A stretch of DNA of 8,884 nt from Bacteroidota bacterium (GTDB lineage Bacteria; Bacteroidota; Bacteroidia; Chitinophagales; LD1), in NCBI GenBank assembly GCA_018267435.1, contig JAFDYM010000421.1, positions 1-8,884 of the forward strand, written 5' to 3'. A program made the position numbers and the translations under genes. Positions 1 to 7,667 of this stretch are shown here, in pieces. Each line of letters begins with the position of its first letter. Position 1 is the stretch's first letter. The notes under the pieces were generated by a model. The model saw only the letters and a list, made by a program, of their open reading frames with translations, was not told the DNA's origin and did no database searches.

Positions 1-1
1 A

Positions 2-337
2 AAAGCTGTGGTAAAGAAAATGAAAACGGCCTATGCCAAGCGTGCCTTACAAGCCGAAGCTGTAGGTGCGCATGCCGGTAACTATAGTGGCAACAAAATT
101 ATTTGTGGCGATTTTAACGATGTGCCAGTATCGTACACCTACGAAACTGTGAGGCAGGAACTGCAAGATGCTTTTGTGGCTAAAGGAAACGGCTTTGGTG
201 CTACGTTTGTAAATAAGCTGTCCATTTTTCGTATAGACTATGTGCTGCCTAGTAAGGATATAAAAGTAAACTCGTACCGCACGGTGCGCGAAAACTATAG
301 CGACCATTATCCTGTATGCGTAACCCTAACCCTATAG
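2..337 (+). CDS. Endonuclease/exonuclease/phosphatase family protein, C-terminal part (5' end outside the window)
   Basis: This is the last 111 codons of a gene whose beginning lies left of the window; the reading frame is open from base 2, so the GTG at 8 is not a real start. The fragment carries the C-terminal half of the EEP metal-dependent phosphoesterase fold: GDFND at fragment residues 36-40 (catalytic Asp and Asn), VSYTY at 43-47, RIDYVL at 77-82, and the terminal SDHYPV at 100-105 with the Asp-His pair of the active site. The pattern CGDFND-VSYTY-RIDY-SDHYPV matches, from memory, the Bacteroidota EEP proteins of about 350 residues that often have N-terminal membrane segments. Those would be off-window, so substrate (DNA, phospholipid or other phosphodiester) cannot be decided. 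It ends in TAG one base before the oxyR ATG, so the two are probably cotranscribed. It is not the same protein as the exonuclease III further right. Confidence 0.87.
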   Translation, partial: KAVVKKMKTAYAKRALQAEAVGAHAGNYSGNKIICGDFNDVPVSYTYETVRQELQDAFVAKGNGFGATFVNKLSIFRIDYVLPSKDIKVNSYRTVRENYSDHYPVCVTLTL

Positions 338-338
338 C

Positions 339-1280
339 ATGAATCTACAGCAGCTTGAATATATAGTAGCCATTGATAAGCACCGCCATTTTGTGCGTGC
401 TGCCAAGGCATGCTTTGTAACGCAGGCCACGCTTAGCATGATGGTACAAAAACTGGAAGATGAGCTAGGAACTAAAATATTCGACCGTAGCAAGCAGCCC
501 GTAGTGCCTACCGAAACAGGTATGAAGATATTGGCACAGGCGCGCCGTACCCTAGCCGAAGCTGAAAAGCTAAAAGGCATAGTGGAAGAAGAGCGCGGCA
601 TAATAGCAGGCGAATTGCGCCTAGGCATTATACCTACACTGGCGCCGTATTTACTGCCGCTGTTTCTTAAAGAATTTAGCGAAGCATACCCGCAGGTAAA
701 ATTGGTGGTAAACGAATATACCACGGGTAATATTACCATTATGCTGAAGGCCGGCCAACTAGATGCCGCCATACTAGCCACGCCGCTATATGATGTAAGT
801 ATATACGAACAACCGCTGTTCTACGAGAAATACTTTTTGTACGTATCGGCTAAAGAGAAGGGCTTCGATAAGCAATATGTGTTACCAAAGAATATTGATT
901 TAAGCAGGCTATGGCTGCTAGAAGAAGGACACTGCATGCGCAGCCAAATGATGAACCTGTGCGAGCTGAAAAAACAGCAGGAAACAAAAGACACATTACA
1001 ATACGAGGCAGGAAGTATAGAGACGCTGAAGAACATAGTAGACCGCAACTTTGGTATAACCATAATACCCGAGCTGGCTACTACAAACCTAAGTGCCGCG
1101 CAAACTAAGCGCTTGCGTTATTTTAAGCCGCCTACCCCTGTACGCGAAATAAGTATAGTAACCCACCGCGAGTATCTTAAACTAAGACTAGTAGATGCTT
1201 TAAAGCAAACTATACTTGCCGCCATACCCACCGAAATGAAAAGCAACAAGCGCGTAGAGGTATTAGATGTTGAAGTGTAA
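339..1280 (+). CDS. oxyR: LysR-type hydrogen peroxide-sensing transcriptional regulator OxyR
   Basis: A 313-residue LysR-family protein of the usual length for OxyR. Residues 1-60 form the winged helix-turn-helix (MNLQQLEYIVAIDKHRHF, then AAKACFVTQATLS and LEDELG). The linker helix runs to about 88, and the substrate-binding-type regulatory domain starts near 90 (GELRLGIIPT). The peroxide switch is present: GHCMRSQMMNLC at 197-208 puts Cys199 and Cys208 at the same numbers as in E. coli OxyR, with His198 and Arg201 also kept, and Thr100 and Thr129 lie at the E. coli pocket positions. In that family H2O2 oxidises Cys199, a disulfide forms with Cys208, and the tetramer activates catalase, peroxiredoxin and Dps genes. 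An extra cysteine, Cys25, lies in the helix-turn-helix as in E. coli. The ATG is one base after the EEP gene stop, with no clear ribosome-binding site. No canonical ATAG-N7-CTAT box was found upstream. Confidence 0.95.
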   Translation: MNLQQLEYIVAIDKHRHFVRAAKACFVTQATLSMMVQKLEDELGTKIFDRSKQPVVPTETGMKILAQARRTLAEAEKLKGIVEEERGIIAGELRLGIIPTLAPYLLPLFLKEFSEAYPQVKLVVNEYTTGNITIMLKAGQLDAAILATPLYDVSIYEQPLFYEKYFLYVSAKEKGFDKQYVLPKNIDLSRLWLLEEGHCMRSQMMNLCELKKQQETKDTLQYEAGSIETLKNIVDRNFGITIIPELATTNLSAAQTKRLRYFKPPTPVREISIVTHREYLKLRLVDALKQTILAAIPTEMKSNKRVEVLDVEV

Positions 1281-1285
1281 AGCTA

Positions 1286-2062
1286 CTACTGCTTTATCTT
1301 CAAATATACCGGGCAGTGGTCGCTATGTTTAATGTGCGGATATATAGCTGCCTCCACTAGGTTTTTCTCTAGGTTTTTAGTGGCAGAAATATAATCTATA
1401 CGCCAGCCCTTGTTATTGTTGCGGGCATTGGCGCGCAGGCTCCACCAACTGTACTGGTGCGGTAGCTCGGGGTGGAAGTGGCGGAACGAATCAATAAAGC
1501 CGCTGTTGAAGTACTTCTCCATCCAAGCGCGTTCTTCGGGTTTAAAGCCGCTGGTATCTTTGTTCGTCTTCGGGTTATGTATGTCTATTTCGCGGTGGCA
1601 AATGTTGTAGTCGCCGCATACTAATAGCTTAGGGCGTGTTTTCTGTAGCGTATGTATATACTCGTAGAAATCATCTAGGAACTGAATCTTTACACCCTGC
1701 CTTTCATCGCCACTCGTTCCGCTAGGAAAGTACACACTCATTATGCTCAAGTCGCCTATATCTATGCGAATGGTTCTACCCTCGTCATCATACTGCTTAA
1801 TGCCGCAGCCTATGGTTACATTGTCTGGCTTTACTTTGCTAAATATAGCTACGCCGCTGTAACCTTTCTTGGCAGCATCGTACAAATAACAATGGTAGCC
1901 CAGTGCCTCGAAAGGCTTAGGGTTAAAATCGTCGCGGTGCACTTTGGTTTCTTGCAAGCAAATAACGTCTGGGTTTTCTTCTGCCAGCCAAGTAGCAAGC
2001 CCCTTGGTGGTAGCCGAACGTATACCGTTAACGTTGTAGCTTATTATTTTTAGTTCGTTCAT
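1286..2062 (-). CDS. xth: Exodeoxyribonuclease III (AP endonuclease, ExoIII family)
   Basis: This 258-residue protein has the full length and all motifs of the ExoIII/AP-endonuclease family. It cuts DNA 5' of abasic sites and removes 3' blocking groups in base excision repair, using Mg2+. Visible active-site residues are Asn10 (ISYNVNGIRS), Glu38 (LQETK), Tyr111 (SVYFPSG), Asp151 and Asn153 (CGDYNICH), Asp223 (GWRIDY) and the Asp248-His249 pair (HSDHCPV). WWSLRANARNNNKGW at 206-220 is the DNA-binding loop typical of bacterial ExoIII. It is cytoplasmic and has no signal peptide. The ORF ends in two tandem TAG codons and lies convergent to oxyR, only 5 bases away. Placement beside a peroxide sensor fits a role in repairing oxidative damage (in E. 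coli xthA mutants are H2O2-sensitive), but joint regulation is inferred only. Whether it is closer to xthA or exoA needs a phylogeny. Confidence 0.95.
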   Translation of the reverse strand: MNELKIISYNVNGIRSATTKGLATWLAEENPDVICLQETKVHRDDFNPKPFEALGYHCYLYDAAKKGYSGVAIFSKVKPDNVTIGCGIKQYDDEGRTIRIDIGDLSIMSVYFPSGTSGDERQGVKIQFLDDFYEYIHTLQKTRPKLLVCGDYNICHREIDIHNPKTNKDTSGFKPEERAWMEKYFNSGFIDSFRHFHPELPHQYSWWSLRANARNNNKGWRIDYISATKNLEKNLVEAAIYPHIKHSDHCPVYLKIKQ

Positions 2063-2081
2063 TTTAATCGTATCTTGGGGA

Positions 2082-2111
2082 TAAATGTAAGCAATTATGT
2101 TTCAGCATAAA
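2082..2111 (-). promoter_or_regulatory. Possible Bacteroidota-type promoter of the exonuclease III gene
   Basis: Read on the minus strand, TTTA (2111-2108), 18 bases, then TACATTTA (2089-2082). Each box differs by one base from the Bacteroidota consensus TTTG-N19-ish-TAnnTTTG, and the -7 box lies about 20 bases before the ATG at 2062. The region is AT-rich, so chance similarity is possible. No equally good promoter was found for the divergent DUF5686 gene in the same 128-base gap. Confidence 0.3.
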
Positions 2112-2190
2112 TGGCATACATTTTTACCTGTGTGTTGTTGCTGAAAAGCTTGCCCGGTTTTGATTATTTACCCTATAGAATGTGTGACGC

Positions 2191-4746
2191 TTGCCTAGGT
2201 TTTTAAAAAGTTTGCTTTGTGGTTTGTTGCTGGCTATAGCCATGGGTGTGCAAGGGCAAACTGTGGTTATAACTGGTACAGTTATAGACAAGCAAACCGA
2301 GGAACCTATTTCATTTGCCAATGTATTTATTCAAGGTACCAGTATCGGCTTATCTACCGACTTTGAGGGCAAGTTCAGCATGCAGGTAACGCTACCGGCG
2401 GATTCTATAGGCGCAAGCAGCATTGGCTATACTAAGGGGTACAGAAGAATAAACCCAAACGCTACCACGCAAACCATGACCATAGAGCTGGAGCGTGCCG
2501 ACTACAACATAGGCGAAGTAGTAATAGTACCTGGCGAAAACCCTGCCCTGCGTATAGTGCGCAATGCGGTAGAGCTTAAAAAGAGCCACGACAAGAAGAA
2601 ACTAGATAGCTATGGCTATGAGGCATACAACAAAATAGAAATTGACTTGGACGACTTGACGGAGAAATTCAAGGAGCGCAAAATTTTTAAGCCCTTCAAG
2701 TTTGTGTTCAACAACATAGATAGCTTCTCGGAAGAGAAACCATTCCTGCCCTTCTTTATAAGCGAAACAGTAAGCGATTACCACTGGCGCAAAACGCCGA
2801 TAGATGAACGCGAGATAATAAAGGCATCGAAAGTATCGGGTATCAACAACGTAAGCATATCGCAGTTTCTTGGTAATGTATGGATAGAGATAGACCTGTA
2901 CCAAGATTGGATATACCTATTGCAAAGGCAGTTTATTTCACCGGTATCGCAGCTGGGCTTGGCTTCTACCTACCGCTACTACTTGGTAGATAGCCAAATG
3001 ATAGATAACTATTGGTGCTACAAAATTCAGTTTCTACCTAAGCGCAAAGGTGAGCTAACTTTCGAAGGTGATATGTGGATTGCTGATTCAGTATTTGCCC
3101 TAAAGCAAATAAGCATGAAAATGACGAAGGATGCGGATGTAAACTTTGTTCGCAGCCTTAGTTTATATAATGAGTTTGTTCCGGTTGCAGATTCGATATG
3201 GATGATAAAGAAAGAGCGCCTAGTAATAAATATGATAAAGCCCGAAAAAGGGCCAGGACTAATAGGGCGTAAAACTGCCAGCTACAAAAATTTTACGCTG
3301 AACGAAAGCAAGCAAGAGCTTGATAGTTTGTTTAAGAAGGAGAAGGTAGATGTAACCATGCTCGACGACTCGGTAACACAACGAGATGACGAATATTGGC
3401 GGCTTGCCAGGCATGATACCTTATCGGTAAACGAGAAGCGCGTTTACCAAATGATAGATACGCTAAAGAACTTGCCGATAATAAAGAGCTACGCAAAAAT
3501 TGTACAAACTGTTTACTTGGGTTATTATGATATAGGCCCTGTTTCTATAGGCAATATCTTTTCGTTTGTAAGCAATAACAATGTAGAAGGCTGGCGTATA
3601 AAGTATGGCATGAGTACCAGCAACAAATTCAGCAAACACATAATGCTGGCAGGCTATATAGCTTATGGCTTTAAGGACAAACGCATAAAGTACGGTGCTG
3701 AAATGCTTTGGCTAATGCGTAAAACACCACGCGAAAGCATAGCTATAAAGTACCGTAACGATATAAGTACCACTAGCAACTACAATGTGTTTTATGGTAA
3801 CAGTGGCTTGCTTAGCAATTTTGGTGTGCGCAGGGTAGAAGAGGGTAAATATATACCGCTAAAAATGGTAGGTGTGCGCGAATTGAAGGCTGAGTTTTTT
3901 AAGGAATTCAATATAGGTACTTCATTCAATGTAGGTTTTACCAATAGATACTTGAAGCCATTGGGCGAGTTTAAGTTTGGCTACCGTACCGATGTGGATG
4001 ATGTGCGCCCTAACACCATAGTGCCCGATGTAACAGTAACGGAGTTTACGGTAGGCGCACGCTTTGCTTGGCAAGAGAAGTTTGTAAGCGGCGAGTTTAA
4101 CCGCTTAAGTTTGGGCAGCGACTACCCTATTATGTTTATACAATATGGCATGGGTGTACGTGGATTGATGAAGGGAGAGTACAACTATCATCGCCTGGTG
4201 TTTGGCATAAGCGATAACCAACCTATAGGGCCCTTGGGTAAACTATACTGGAATATAGAAACCGGCAAAACATGGGGTACGCTTCCTTTCTTGCTATTGA
4301 ATATGCCAGATGTGAATGAGAGCTACATATATAGCTGGAACGGCTTTAACACCATACGCGACTATACTTTTGTAGCCGATAGGTATTTAAAAATGTTGCT
4401 TGACCACCACTTGGGTGGAGTGCTTTTTAACCGCATACCAGGCGTGCGCAAACTAAAGCTGCGCGAGGTGTGGAGCATGCGCATGTGGTGGGGTAGCCTA
4501 AGCCAAGCCAACCGCATAGCCAACTACGACAACATGGATTTTAACCCCAACAACAATGGCTTGGTACAGTTAAAGTCGCCTAGCCGCGTGCCGCTAGTTG
4601 AGCTAAGCGTGGGTATAGAAAACATACTTAAGTTTATACGTATAGATGCCGTATGGCGCCTTACCCACCGCGACCCTCGCGGCAATGCCTTCAGCTTTAA
4701 GTACGGCAACTTTGGCGTAAGGTTGGGCTTTCAGTTGCAATTTTAG
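2191..4746 (+). CDS. DUF5686 outer-membrane protein with N-terminal carboxypeptidase-regulatory-like domain
   Basis: An 851-residue protein. Residues 1-22 are a Sec signal peptide (MPRFLKSLLCGLLLAIAMG, cleavage likely after VQG). Residues about 25-110 form a CarboxypepD_reg-like beta-sandwich (GTVIDKQTEEPISFANVFIQ, then DFEGKFSM), the domain that also begins many Bacteroidota TonB-dependent receptors. The rest matches DUF5686, recognised by SETVSDYHWRKTP, KASKVSGINN, ISQFLGN, QRQFISPVS and YRYYLVDS. The C-terminal 350 residues are rich in alternating aromatic/polar strands and end GFQLQF, so a terminal-Phe outer-membrane beta-barrel is likely. The function of the family is unknown and no TonB box or plug domain was seen. 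The start is a TTG: an in-frame TGA lies at 2185-2187, so no ATG or GTG upstream can be used, and the next in-frame ATG (2242) would remove the signal peptide. The stop abuts the stop of the convergent TPR-like gene. Confidence 0.9.
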   Translation: MPRFLKSLLCGLLLAIAMGVQGQTVVITGTVIDKQTEEPISFANVFIQGTSIGLSTDFEGKFSMQVTLPADSIGASSIGYTKGYRRINPNATTQTMTIELERADYNIGEVVIVPGENPALRIVRNAVELKKSHDKKKLDSYGYEAYNKIEIDLDDLTEKFKERKIFKPFKFVFNNIDSFSEEKPFLPFFISETVSDYHWRKTPIDEREIIKASKVSGINNVSISQFLGNVWIEIDLYQDWIYLLQRQFISPVSQLGLASTYRYYLVDSQMIDNYWCYKIQFLPKRKGELTFEGDMWIADSVFALKQISMKMTKDADVNFVRSLSLYNEFVPVADSIWMIKKERLVINMIKPEKGPGLIGRKTASYKNFTLNESKQELDSLFKKEKVDVTMLDDSVTQRDDEYWRLARHDTLSVNEKRVYQMIDTLKNLPIIKSYAKIVQTVYLGYYDIGPVSIGNIFSFVSNNNVEGWRIKYGMSTSNKFSKHIMLAGYIAYGFKDKRIKYGAEMLWLMRKTPRESIAIKYRNDISTTSNYNVFYGNSGLLSNFGVRRVEEGKYIPLKMVGVRELKAEFFKEFNIGTSFNVGFTNRYLKPLGEFKFGYRTDVDDVRPNTIVPDVTVTEFTVGARFAWQEKFVSGEFNRLSLGSDYPIMFIQYGMGVRGLMKGEYNYHRLVFGISDNQPIGPLGKLYWNIETGKTWGTLPFLLLNMPDVNESYIYSWNGFNTIRDYTFVADRYLKMLLDHHLGGVLFNRIPGVRKLKLREVWSMRMWWGSLSQANRIANYDNMDFNPNNNGLVQLKSPSRVPLVELSVGIENILKFIRIDAVWRLTHRDPRGNAFSFKYGNFGVRLGFQLQF

Positions 4747-6180
4747 TTATCGCACTTTCTTAAGGCGCTCGGCTATTTTCTTATCTAACCATTTGTAGGC
4801 CATTACGCTGTAGGTTACCTTTTGTTTGGCCATATCGGCTATGCTTTTTTGTATTTGAAGTAGGGCTGCTTTATATCGTTCCTTATTAGCTTTGGTTGCC
4901 TCGGCTTGTACAAACTTTAATAGTTGTGCGGTTATGGGTTTGTCATTTTTGGTTTGCGCAGGGCGCTTGCGGTAGCTCTGCTGTATATTTTCCAGCTCAC
5001 GCTGTGCAGCTTCTATATCACCAGTTTCAAAATATACCATGGCGTACACTTGGCGGTAATAGTAATACTCGTTAAGCGGGCGCTGGCTTATATCGTGCTC
5101 CAATAGCTTGAAAGCTTGATTAGGCTGCCCTGCAAATAGGTAAGCTATGGCAGCAAAAAATCGGAAACGGTACTTGGTTTTGGCGTGCGAATTTATGTCG
5201 CGCTCGCGGCTTTTATATAGCGCCAAAAACTTGTCGAACTTATCTTGCGCCAATAGGTTGGTAGCATAGTTAAAAAGTAAATCAAGCTGCGGCTTGCCCA
5301 CAGCGCTTTTAATTGCTAGCTGGTAATACTTGTCGGCCTCGGCATAGTCGTCCATTATAAAAAACTCTATTCCCATGTTGCCATATATACCTGCCAGCTT
5401 TGCCTTATAGCTTGGCCTAAACGCAGCCACCTTCGGGTTTAGCACGGCAAGTTCTTTCAGCGTTTCTATCTTCTTTTTACCGTGCTGTACATACAGTTCT
5501 GCGTTCAGTAAGTTATACTTCTGCAATAACTGTTGTTGCGCCTGTAGCTTATCGTACGCTTTGCTTTTTTGGTATGGGCTTTTGCTTTGCCAGCCCGGCG
5601 CTATGGCATTCATGGTACGCAGCAAAAACTGCTTGCGTATTTCGCGTTGGCTTTGCTCCTCGGCTATATGCATACCGAAAAAATCTTCGTGCTGCATTTC
5701 GTAAAACAATGCCAAGTAGTTTTTCTCGTTCAGTTCGCCATACTGTGTGTGGTAGGCAAAGTGAAGATCTTGCAACAAGTGTAGGGCAAAAAAATCTGCC
5801 ACAGCTACAGCCTCTTTTATGTGCTGCTGTAGCGTGTTTTCGAAAACGCGGTATTGCTTGGCCTTAAGCATACGCTGTAGCAGCCATACTTTAGTATGTA
5901 TATCGCCACTGGCAAGTTTTTCTGCCGCCTCGTTGGCTATTACAAACGCCTCAAGCTCGCGGTTAAGCAGGCGTAGCTCGTTGCGCAGCAAAAAATCATC
6001 GGCAGCCTTATACTTTTTACCGCTATAGGCATGGTATAGAGTGGCCTTGTCGGCTTCGGCGTTCAGCACAAGCATATTGTATAAGGGCAGCAGGCTGGGC
6101 CTATGGTGCGCCTGCAAGCGTTCGGCAAATTCGGCCTGCTCGGTTGTGCTTAGTAATGCTATAAGTGCCTGTGTTTTCAT
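4747..6180 (-). CDS. Uncharacterised cytoplasmic protein with TPR-like repeats
   Basis: A 477-residue, mostly alpha-helical protein that I do not recognise as a named family. It has no signal peptide, lipobox or membrane segment. The clearest tetratricopeptide-like unit is at about 262-294 (LAGIYGNMGIEFFIMDDYAE, then ADKYYQLAI), with the small-residue and aromatic spacing of a TPR. Weaker ones are at about 340-365 (FFAAIAYLFAGQPNQAFKLL) and 374-405 (MVYFETGDIEAAQRELENI). The N-terminal 250 residues are helical with many Gln, Lys and Leu and may be degenerate repeats. The C-terminus is strongly basic (LDKKIAERLKKVR). TPR proteins usually act as protein-binding scaffolds, so that role is inferred and no enzymatic motif is visible. 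The gene is alone on its strand, divergent from the lipoprotein gene (162-base gap) and convergent with the DUF5686 gene with zero spacing. Reality is supported by the long open frame and by codon use like its neighbours. Confidence 0.85.
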   Translation of the reverse strand: MKTQALIALLSTTEQAEFAERLQAHHRPSLLPLYNMLVLNAEADKATLYHAYSGKKYKAADDFLLRNELRLLNRELEAFVIANEAAEKLASGDIHTKVWLLQRMLKAKQYRVFENTLQQHIKEAVAVADFFALHLLQDLHFAYHTQYGELNEKNYLALFYEMQHEDFFGMHIAEEQSQREIRKQFLLRTMNAIAPGWQSKSPYQKSKAYDKLQAQQQLLQKYNLLNAELYVQHGKKKIETLKELAVLNPKVAAFRPSYKAKLAGIYGNMGIEFFIMDDYAEADKYYQLAIKSAVGKPQLDLLFNYATNLLAQDKFDKFLALYKSRERDINSHAKTKYRFRFFAAIAYLFAGQPNQAFKLLEHDISQRPLNEYYYYRQVYAMVYFETGDIEAAQRELENIQQSYRKRPAQTKNDKPITAQLLKFVQAEATKANKERYKAALLQIQKSIADMAKQKVTYSVMAYKWLDKKIAERLKKVR

Positions 6181-6261
6181 ATCCCCATTTGTTTATGCCC
6201 TATCACAAAATACTTAATTGCGCGCATATCTCCCTATGGAAAGCTGTAATTTATGGCAGTG

Positions 6262-6280
6262 TGTGCATCACAAATGCACA
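6262..6280. repeat. Perfect 7+7 inverted repeat in the divergent intergenic region
   Basis: TGTGCAT (6262-6268), spacer CACAA, ATGCACA (6274-6280). The arms are perfectly complementary and lie 62 bases before the lipoprotein ATG and 81 bases before the start of the divergent TPR-like gene. It could be a dyad operator for a dimeric regulator or a short hairpin in the lipoprotein leader. No Bacteroidota promoter with good boxes and spacing was seen beside it on either strand, so the role is open. Confidence 0.45.
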
Positions 6281-6342
6281 TTTTATACAGTACGGGGCTG
6301 TATGGCTATGCGGCAAATTTGCAGTACCAAAAAAGCAAGATT

Positions 6343-7590
6343 ATGAAAGCGAGTAAATTATTTAACGTGGGGCTAGTAGGCGCTGTGCTTATGCAAACAG
6401 CTGCTTGTAAAAAAGACGAGGGCGGCACTAACGATACCATTAATGCTGAAAAGCTGGCATGCAGCTACAGCAACACCAAAACTTTAACCGATAGAAACCC
6501 GAATGGCGTAGACTATTATGCCGATTGTTTGGTAGAGGTATACGGTAACGGAAACTTGATAATAGAGCCAGGTACTACCATAGCATTCGAAAGCGCAGGT
6601 GGTATATTGGTAACAGGTACGGCATCGCTGAAGGCTGCGGGTACTACTGCTTCGCCTATTAAATTTACTACTGCCAACAATGCCAGTTCATGGGCGGGCA
6701 TACACATAGGTTCGAACAATACATCGAACGAGTTAAGCAACTGTGTGGTAGAAAAAGCGGGCAACGGCAACCTAAGCGAGCTTGATAGGGTGGGAGAACC
6801 TGCTGCGGTACAAATAGCCGGCTATGCCAAAGTGTTCCGCACTACTGTAACCAATAGCTTAGGCGTAGGCTTGGCTACCTCGGCATACGGCACCACGCTA
6901 ACTGTGCCTACTTTCGACCAAAACACATTCAACGGCAACGGCAGCTACCCTGTAGTGCTTGAGAAGGACTTGATACGCAACATGGACCTAGCTACCTGTA
7001 CCTTTACAGGCAACTTTTACCAAAATATAAAGCTGATAAACTCAGCTTTAAGTTCTGCCAGCTACCTTTCTCCATATACTGCACATACATGGCGCGATGC
7101 GGGCATACCGTATTATGTATCGGAAGGTATAGACATATATGGTGGCGCATCGCTTACCTTGGAGCAAGGCGTGGAGTTGTTGTTTGATGGCGATGGCTAC
7201 CTGCGCATAACCGATGGCGGTTCGTTCCTAAAAACAAATGGCACTTCGGCTAATCCTGTAAGGTTAAGCAGCACCAACAGTGTGCCTGGCTCGTGGGATG
7301 GATTGATGTTTGAAACTAAAAGCAACAGCAATATTCTTACGCATACTATTATTAGCAATGCTGGTGGCAATGTGGTGTTTTATGGCGATATAAAGTCGGC
7401 CATAAGGGTAGGCAATTACTTTCACGATGCTACCCTATCGCTAAACAATGTAAAGATTGAAAATACGGATGGTTGCGCTGTAGCCATGTACGATGCCGAT
7501 GGCAACGGACAGATACCTAGCGGTGTAACATTTATAGAAAGCAATACTATATACAGCGGTAATACAGGCAACGACTTGTGTGTAGAATAA
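6343..7590 (+). CDS. Predicted lipoprotein with duplicated parallel beta-helix domain
   Basis: A 415-residue predicted surface or periplasmic lipoprotein. The N-terminus MKASKLFNVGLVGAVLMQTA followed by AC gives a lipobox TAAC with lipidated Cys22; KKDEGG follows. The ATG at 6343 is chosen because it places this signal peptide at the very N-terminus; an in-frame ATG at 6253 would add 30 residues without signal character. The mature part is rich in Gly, Asn, Thr and Ser with short beta strands, including the motif pair LIIEPGTTIAF (72-82) and FLKTNGTSANPVRLSS (295-310), typical of right-handed parallel beta-helix proteins in Bacteroidota. Residues about 71-142 and 270-343 align with each other, an internal duplication. 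Six further cysteines (40, 62, 134, 219, 378, 413) could form disulfides. No catalytic motif, sortase signal or type IX secretion C-terminal domain is visible, so binding or enzymatic function is unknown. A strong terminator follows 34 bases after the stop. Confidence 0.82.
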   Translation: MKASKLFNVGLVGAVLMQTAACKKDEGGTNDTINAEKLACSYSNTKTLTDRNPNGVDYYADCLVEVYGNGNLIIEPGTTIAFESAGGILVTGTASLKAAGTTASPIKFTTANNASSWAGIHIGSNNTSNELSNCVVEKAGNGNLSELDRVGEPAAVQIAGYAKVFRTTVTNSLGVGLATSAYGTTLTVPTFDQNTFNGNGSYPVVLEKDLIRNMDLATCTFTGNFYQNIKLINSALSSASYLSPYTAHTWRDAGIPYYVSEGIDIYGGASLTLEQGVELLFDGDGYLRITDGGSFLKTNGTSANPVRLSSTNSVPGSWDGLMFETKSNSNILTHTIISNAGGNVVFYGDIKSAIRVGNYFHDATLSLNNVKIENTDGCAVAMYDADGNGQIPSGVTFIESNTIYSGNTGNDLCVE

Positions 7591-7624
7591 GATAGTACGC
7601 TAACCAAATACCCTGACCAAAAAC

Positions 7625-7664
7625 AAGGCCCTTGCACCAGCTGACGGTGCGGGGCTTTTTGTTT
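7625..7664. terminator. Rho-independent terminator, probably bidirectional
   Basis: AAGGCCC (7625-7631) pairs with GGGCTTT (7652-7658, one G-U pair), and inside it GCACC (7634-7638) pairs with GGTGC (7646-7650) around a 7-base loop, with only a TT/G internal loop between the two stems. TTTTT follows on the plus strand and ends the lipoprotein transcript. On the minus strand the stem is followed by TTGTTTTT, so it can also end the convergent transporter operon, whose last stop codon is at 7668-7670. Confidence 0.87.
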
Positions 7665-7667
7665 GTA

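Noticed and set aside
290..338. Possible OxyR autoregulatory site (two CTATAG sequences at 295 and 332)
   Set aside because: The ATAG-N7-CTAT spacing does not fit in either copy and the copies are 37 bases apart, not a tandem of half-sites.
332..781. 149-codon minus-strand ORF under oxyR
   Set aside because: Ser/Ala-rich antisense shadow of a gene with strong family motifs; no domain of its own.
2095..2110. Small inverted repeat TTATG-N6-CATAA upstream of xth
   Set aside because: Only 5-base arms in AT-rich DNA; expected by chance.
6188..6220. TTTG followed after 19 bases by TACTTAATTG as a lipoprotein promoter
   Set aside because: The downstream box matches TAnnTTTG only if shifted by two bases, and the leader would be over 110 bases; too weak.
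6253..6342. 30-codon N-terminal extension of the lipoprotein
   Set aside because: It would bury the lipoprotein signal peptide inside the protein; the ATG at 6343 gives a normal lipobox at Cys22.
6165..6356. 63-codon plus-strand ORF across the divergent intergenic region
   Set aside because: Overlaps the start of the TPR-like gene and the lipoprotein signal peptide in another frame; no recognisable features.
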